64,000 bases of DNA from assembly GCA_033980235.1 (NCBI GenBank), contig CM067059.1, positions 12,734,600-12,798,599 of the forward strand. Reading direction: 5' to 3'. How positions within the stretch are numbered: position 1 is the stretch's first letter; each line of letters starts with the position of its first letter. The stretch comes from Diadema setosum (lineage: Eukaryota > Echinodermata > Echinoidea > Diadematoida > Diadematidae). Position numbers and translations under genes: made by a program. Below the pieces are notes generated by a model, which had not been told where the DNA came from, ran no database searches, and was given only the letters and a program-made list of their open reading frames with translations. Positions 61,899 to 64,000 of the stretch are shown here, piece by piece.

Positions 61899-62464
61899 TT
61901 AAAGGGAAGGTAAACCCAAAAAGCAATGTGGATTGAGTGAAAGCAGCAACATTAGTAGAACACATCAGTGAAAGTTTGAGGAAAATCGGACAATCGATGC
62001 AAAAGTTATGAATTTTTAAAGTTTTGATGTTAAAACCGCTGGATGAGGAGACTACTAGAGGATATGACGTATGAGTGGACAACAATACAAAGAAAATATA
62101 AAGGAAATTCAACAAAAATTCACTTTTCTAGAATTATGAAAGAGCAATGGACCAACCTCTTTCAGAAAGCAGGGGGAATAATTGCTACCCCTAGCATATG
62201 TCAATATCAAGTTGATGGAATTTGTAATTTTCATGAAAAATGGATTTTTGGAGAATTTTCTTTATATTTTCTTGGTATTGTTGTCCACTCATACGTCATA
62301 AACTCTAGTAGTCTCCTCGTCCAGCGGTTCCAACACCAAAACTTTAAAAATTCATAACTTTTGCATCGATTGTCCGATTTTCTTCAAACTTTCACTGATG
62401 TGTTCTACTAATGTTGCTGCTTTCACTCAATCCACATTGCTCTTGGGGTTTATCTTCCCTTTAA
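61899..62464. mobile_element. Fold-back MITE-like element, family B copy 2
   Basis: The termini TTAAAGGGAAGGTAAACCC and GGGTTTATCTTCCCTTTAA, and the interior, closely match the copy at 24,675 in reverse orientation (since the element is self-complementary, orientation is set by its loop). TTAA lies at both edges. It is about 565 bp and non-coding; the open frames within it on both strands are consequences of the palindromic structure. Confidence 0.82.
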
Positions 62465-63144
62465 GACGGAAAAAGAGGTGAAAGAATGATACTGTCAAGG
62501 GACAGTGGCAGAATTCAGTTTGTACATTTGGTGTCGAGTTATTGAGGTTGATTGATTTGAGATGCTGGAGTTTGATGCAGTGCCTATTCAATGCACAAGA
62601 TTGGAATGGATCTTCTTTGGAAAGTCTTTATCAAAGAAACCTCATTTTAAAAAGGAAATGTTCAATAGTTGCTGCAATGGCTGCATTAAACTTTTACTCA
62701 ATACGTGGTAGATGTCAATCTATGCCTGTGGATTTCTCCAACAGAGTTGCCATTGACGGTTTTCTTTTATCGTCTTAGCATAATTTATACGATGTAATGA
62801 AAGTTTGTGAAAAATTTTAGGGTAATGTGCAGTGATGTTTTTGTTACCAGGTACACAATCCTGCTCTGCAGAAAAACAATAAATATTTCAATGCCACCTG
62901 TTGAATTTTCTACCAGCACTTTGCTACCAGAAAGGGCAAAGTGGAACATTTTTATGGGTATGATAATGATTTATGTATGATTTTTTTCTCCGCCAATGTC
63001 TCGTGACATGTAAGCGGTATCAGATCCCTGTTTTGTTTTTATTGCATATTTTGTTGCTCGTTTGTTTCTCTTTCCCTAGACTTTGCATCAGATATGATTA
63101 TTGGTTTATATGTTGATTTTCCTTTTGTTTTGATGTTCCTGCAG

Positions 63145-63217
63145 CATTGCTGTCCATCCAGATAGTGTTACCATAGCAACAGGCCAAGTTGCGGGTCACG
63201 ATCCAGATGAAGGAAAG
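63145..63217 (+). CDS. EML1: EML exon: propeller, WD repeat 1
   Basis: This 73-nt exon enters in phase 2 and ends in phase 0, with acceptor TTGATGTTCCTGCAG and donor GGAAAG|GTACCC. With the TG carried from the previous exon it reads CIAVHPDSVTIATGQVAG and HDPDEGK. It continues WD repeat 1: the C-I-A-V-H-P-D strand and the I-A-T-G-Q-V-A-G strand are strongly conserved in EMLs. The loop HDPDEGK is shorter than the corresponding vertebrate EML1/EML4 loop, which usually carries a few more residues before PHVR. No interruption is seen. Confidence 0.96.
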
Positions 63218-63688
63218 GTACCCAAACTTTTTGTCACTTCTGCTTTTATTTGCCAAGACGTGTCAAGAGAAATGCCAGTAATGACCAACATGCCTGTAAT
63301 TTTATTACGGAAGGCACTGTTCAGTTTATTCCAATTGTTTGTCATGTTACAATTATGTAGTCTCTTGTGGGCCTCTAATGGAACTTTTTGCTTGATTACA
63401 TAATGGTCATTAACAATGATTTATGAAAATAATAAGTATCATTAGTTGGCAAATGATATTATCATGACCACTAGAATGGACATGATAACACTGCAACAGA
63501 TTTGATAGCTGATAAAATGTGTTTGTAAGGTGAATATTTTGATTATTCTCTGTACAGTATCAGGAGAATTGGATGATCTTGTAAAGGAGGATAGGGGAAG
63601 GGTTCGTTTTCTTCCATAAATGTAGGATCAAAGATAACAAAATAAGTGTATTTGTCTCTTTGTTTTGTTTTTAATGTTGTCCTTACAG
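63218..63688. other. Intron of the EML gene
   Basis: This 471-nt intron runs from GTACCCAAAC to TTGTCCTTACAG. It is AT-rich, and no repeat or other feature is recognised. Confidence 0.8.
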
Positions 63689-63790
63689 CCTCATGTCAGA
63701 ATCTGGAACTCTGTTACCCTGGAGACCATGCATGTCTTGGGCCTGGGCTTCTTCGACAGGGCTGTGTGTAGTCTCAGCTTCTCCAAGCTG
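63689..63790 (+). CDS. EML1: EML exon: propeller, end of WD repeat 1 and start of next blade
   Basis: This 102-nt exon is phase 0 at both ends, with acceptor GTTGTCCTTACAG and donor AAGCTG|GTAAGA. It reads PHVRIWNSVTLETMHVLG then LGFFDRAVCSLSFSKL. PHVRIW closes WD repeat 1 and GFFDRAV.S..FSK is the conserved opening of the next blade. It is the last exon in the window; roughly another 450 residues of the propeller domain are expected downstream by comparison with the family. The Leu at the end replaces a Ser or Ala usual at this border in vertebrates, a minor difference. Confidence 0.96.
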
Positions 63791-64000
63791 GTAAGAAATC
63801 AGATGCAACCTGTCAAAGGTGTGGCAGAATAATGCAAAAGCTGTTATTTTTGCATACAGGTATTTTTGCGAATGAGGAGGTCACCGGCATTTTCACGAGA
63901 TTTGTTATTGTGATCTGACATCGAGGCTATCGTTAGTGCACCTGGGCCTGTGCATTTACATGTGTTGTTAATTTCATGGCCAAACAGTAATTCGCAAAAT
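63791..64000. other. Start of the next intron, entering a dispersed repeat
   Basis: After the donor, the sequence from about 63,838 to the window end is an inverted copy of the GCGAAA-rich repeat at 12,370-12,625 (shared GCGAATGAGGAGGTCA and GGCTATCGT). The copy is cut by the window edge. Confidence 0.75.

Larger units (their letters stand above)
60180..63144. other. Intron of the EML gene
   Basis: A TG repeat (about 60,194-60,231) follows the donor directly. The rest holds the 60,298 fold-back element and the family B copy at 61,899, plus AT-rich sequence in which I see nothing. The minus-strand frames at 61,483-61,835 lie in unique-looking sequence but lack splice context or a recognisable domain. 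Confidence 0.68.

Noticed and set aside
1..64000. CRISPR array, bacterial operon, rRNA or viral genome
   Set aside because: No regularly spaced repeats with unique spacers, no compact gene organisation and no such genes. The window is spliced eukaryotic DNA.

Overview
This is eukaryotic, AT-rich, intron-dominated DNA. Nearly the whole window (about 5,076 to 63,790, + strand) belongs to one large gene: an echinoderm microtubule-associated protein (EMAP/EML family) gene, closest in wording to vertebrate EML1. The last exons read HYLGHNDDVKC, IATGQVAG, PHVRIW and GFFDRAV, which are family signatures. The organism is probably an echinoderm or another invertebrate deuterostome. This is inferred from the gene, from exons of about 25 to 175 nt separated by kilobase introns, and from many small fold-back repeats. 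The species cannot be fixed from the sequence.

Gene layout: a coiled-coil (trimerisation) exon at 5,076-5,249; a Ser/Arg/Pro-rich basic linker at 21,236-21,410 and 30,064-30,153; a short linker exon at 42,570-42,598; HELP-motif exons at 51,774-51,900 and 60,030-60,179; and the first WD/propeller exons at 63,145-63,217 and 63,689-63,790. All splice phases match. The 5' first exon of the long form is not identified, and the 3' two-thirds of the propeller lies beyond the window.

Two layers of isoform control are visible. (1) A second first exon (28,933-29,075), with its own ATG after an in-frame stop, encodes a basic SRP-rich N terminus without the coiled coil. It joins exon 30,064 in frame only if a non-canonical GC donor (AG|GCAAGT) is used. 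The predicted length of this form agrees with the classical 77-kDa sea-urchin EMAP. (2) Four very short, phase-symmetric candidate cassette exons of 36, 39, 24 and 24 nt (10,338; 16,147; 22,329; 45,401) all sit in the linker between coiled coil and HELP domain. None interrupts the HELP/WD region.

The introns hold a decayed Penelope-like retroelement on the minus strand (about 10,750-12,120), at least four families of fold-back MITE-like elements (several bounded by TTAA), two larger complex elements (38,021-39,103 and 39,327-41,737) carrying nuclear-receptor-type DR1 sequences, a perfect 149-bp tandem duplication, and many simple repeats. A pair of coding-like minus-strand segments (54,717-55,372) is unexplained. 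No CRISPR array, rRNA gene, convincing intact tRNA or complete second gene was seen.
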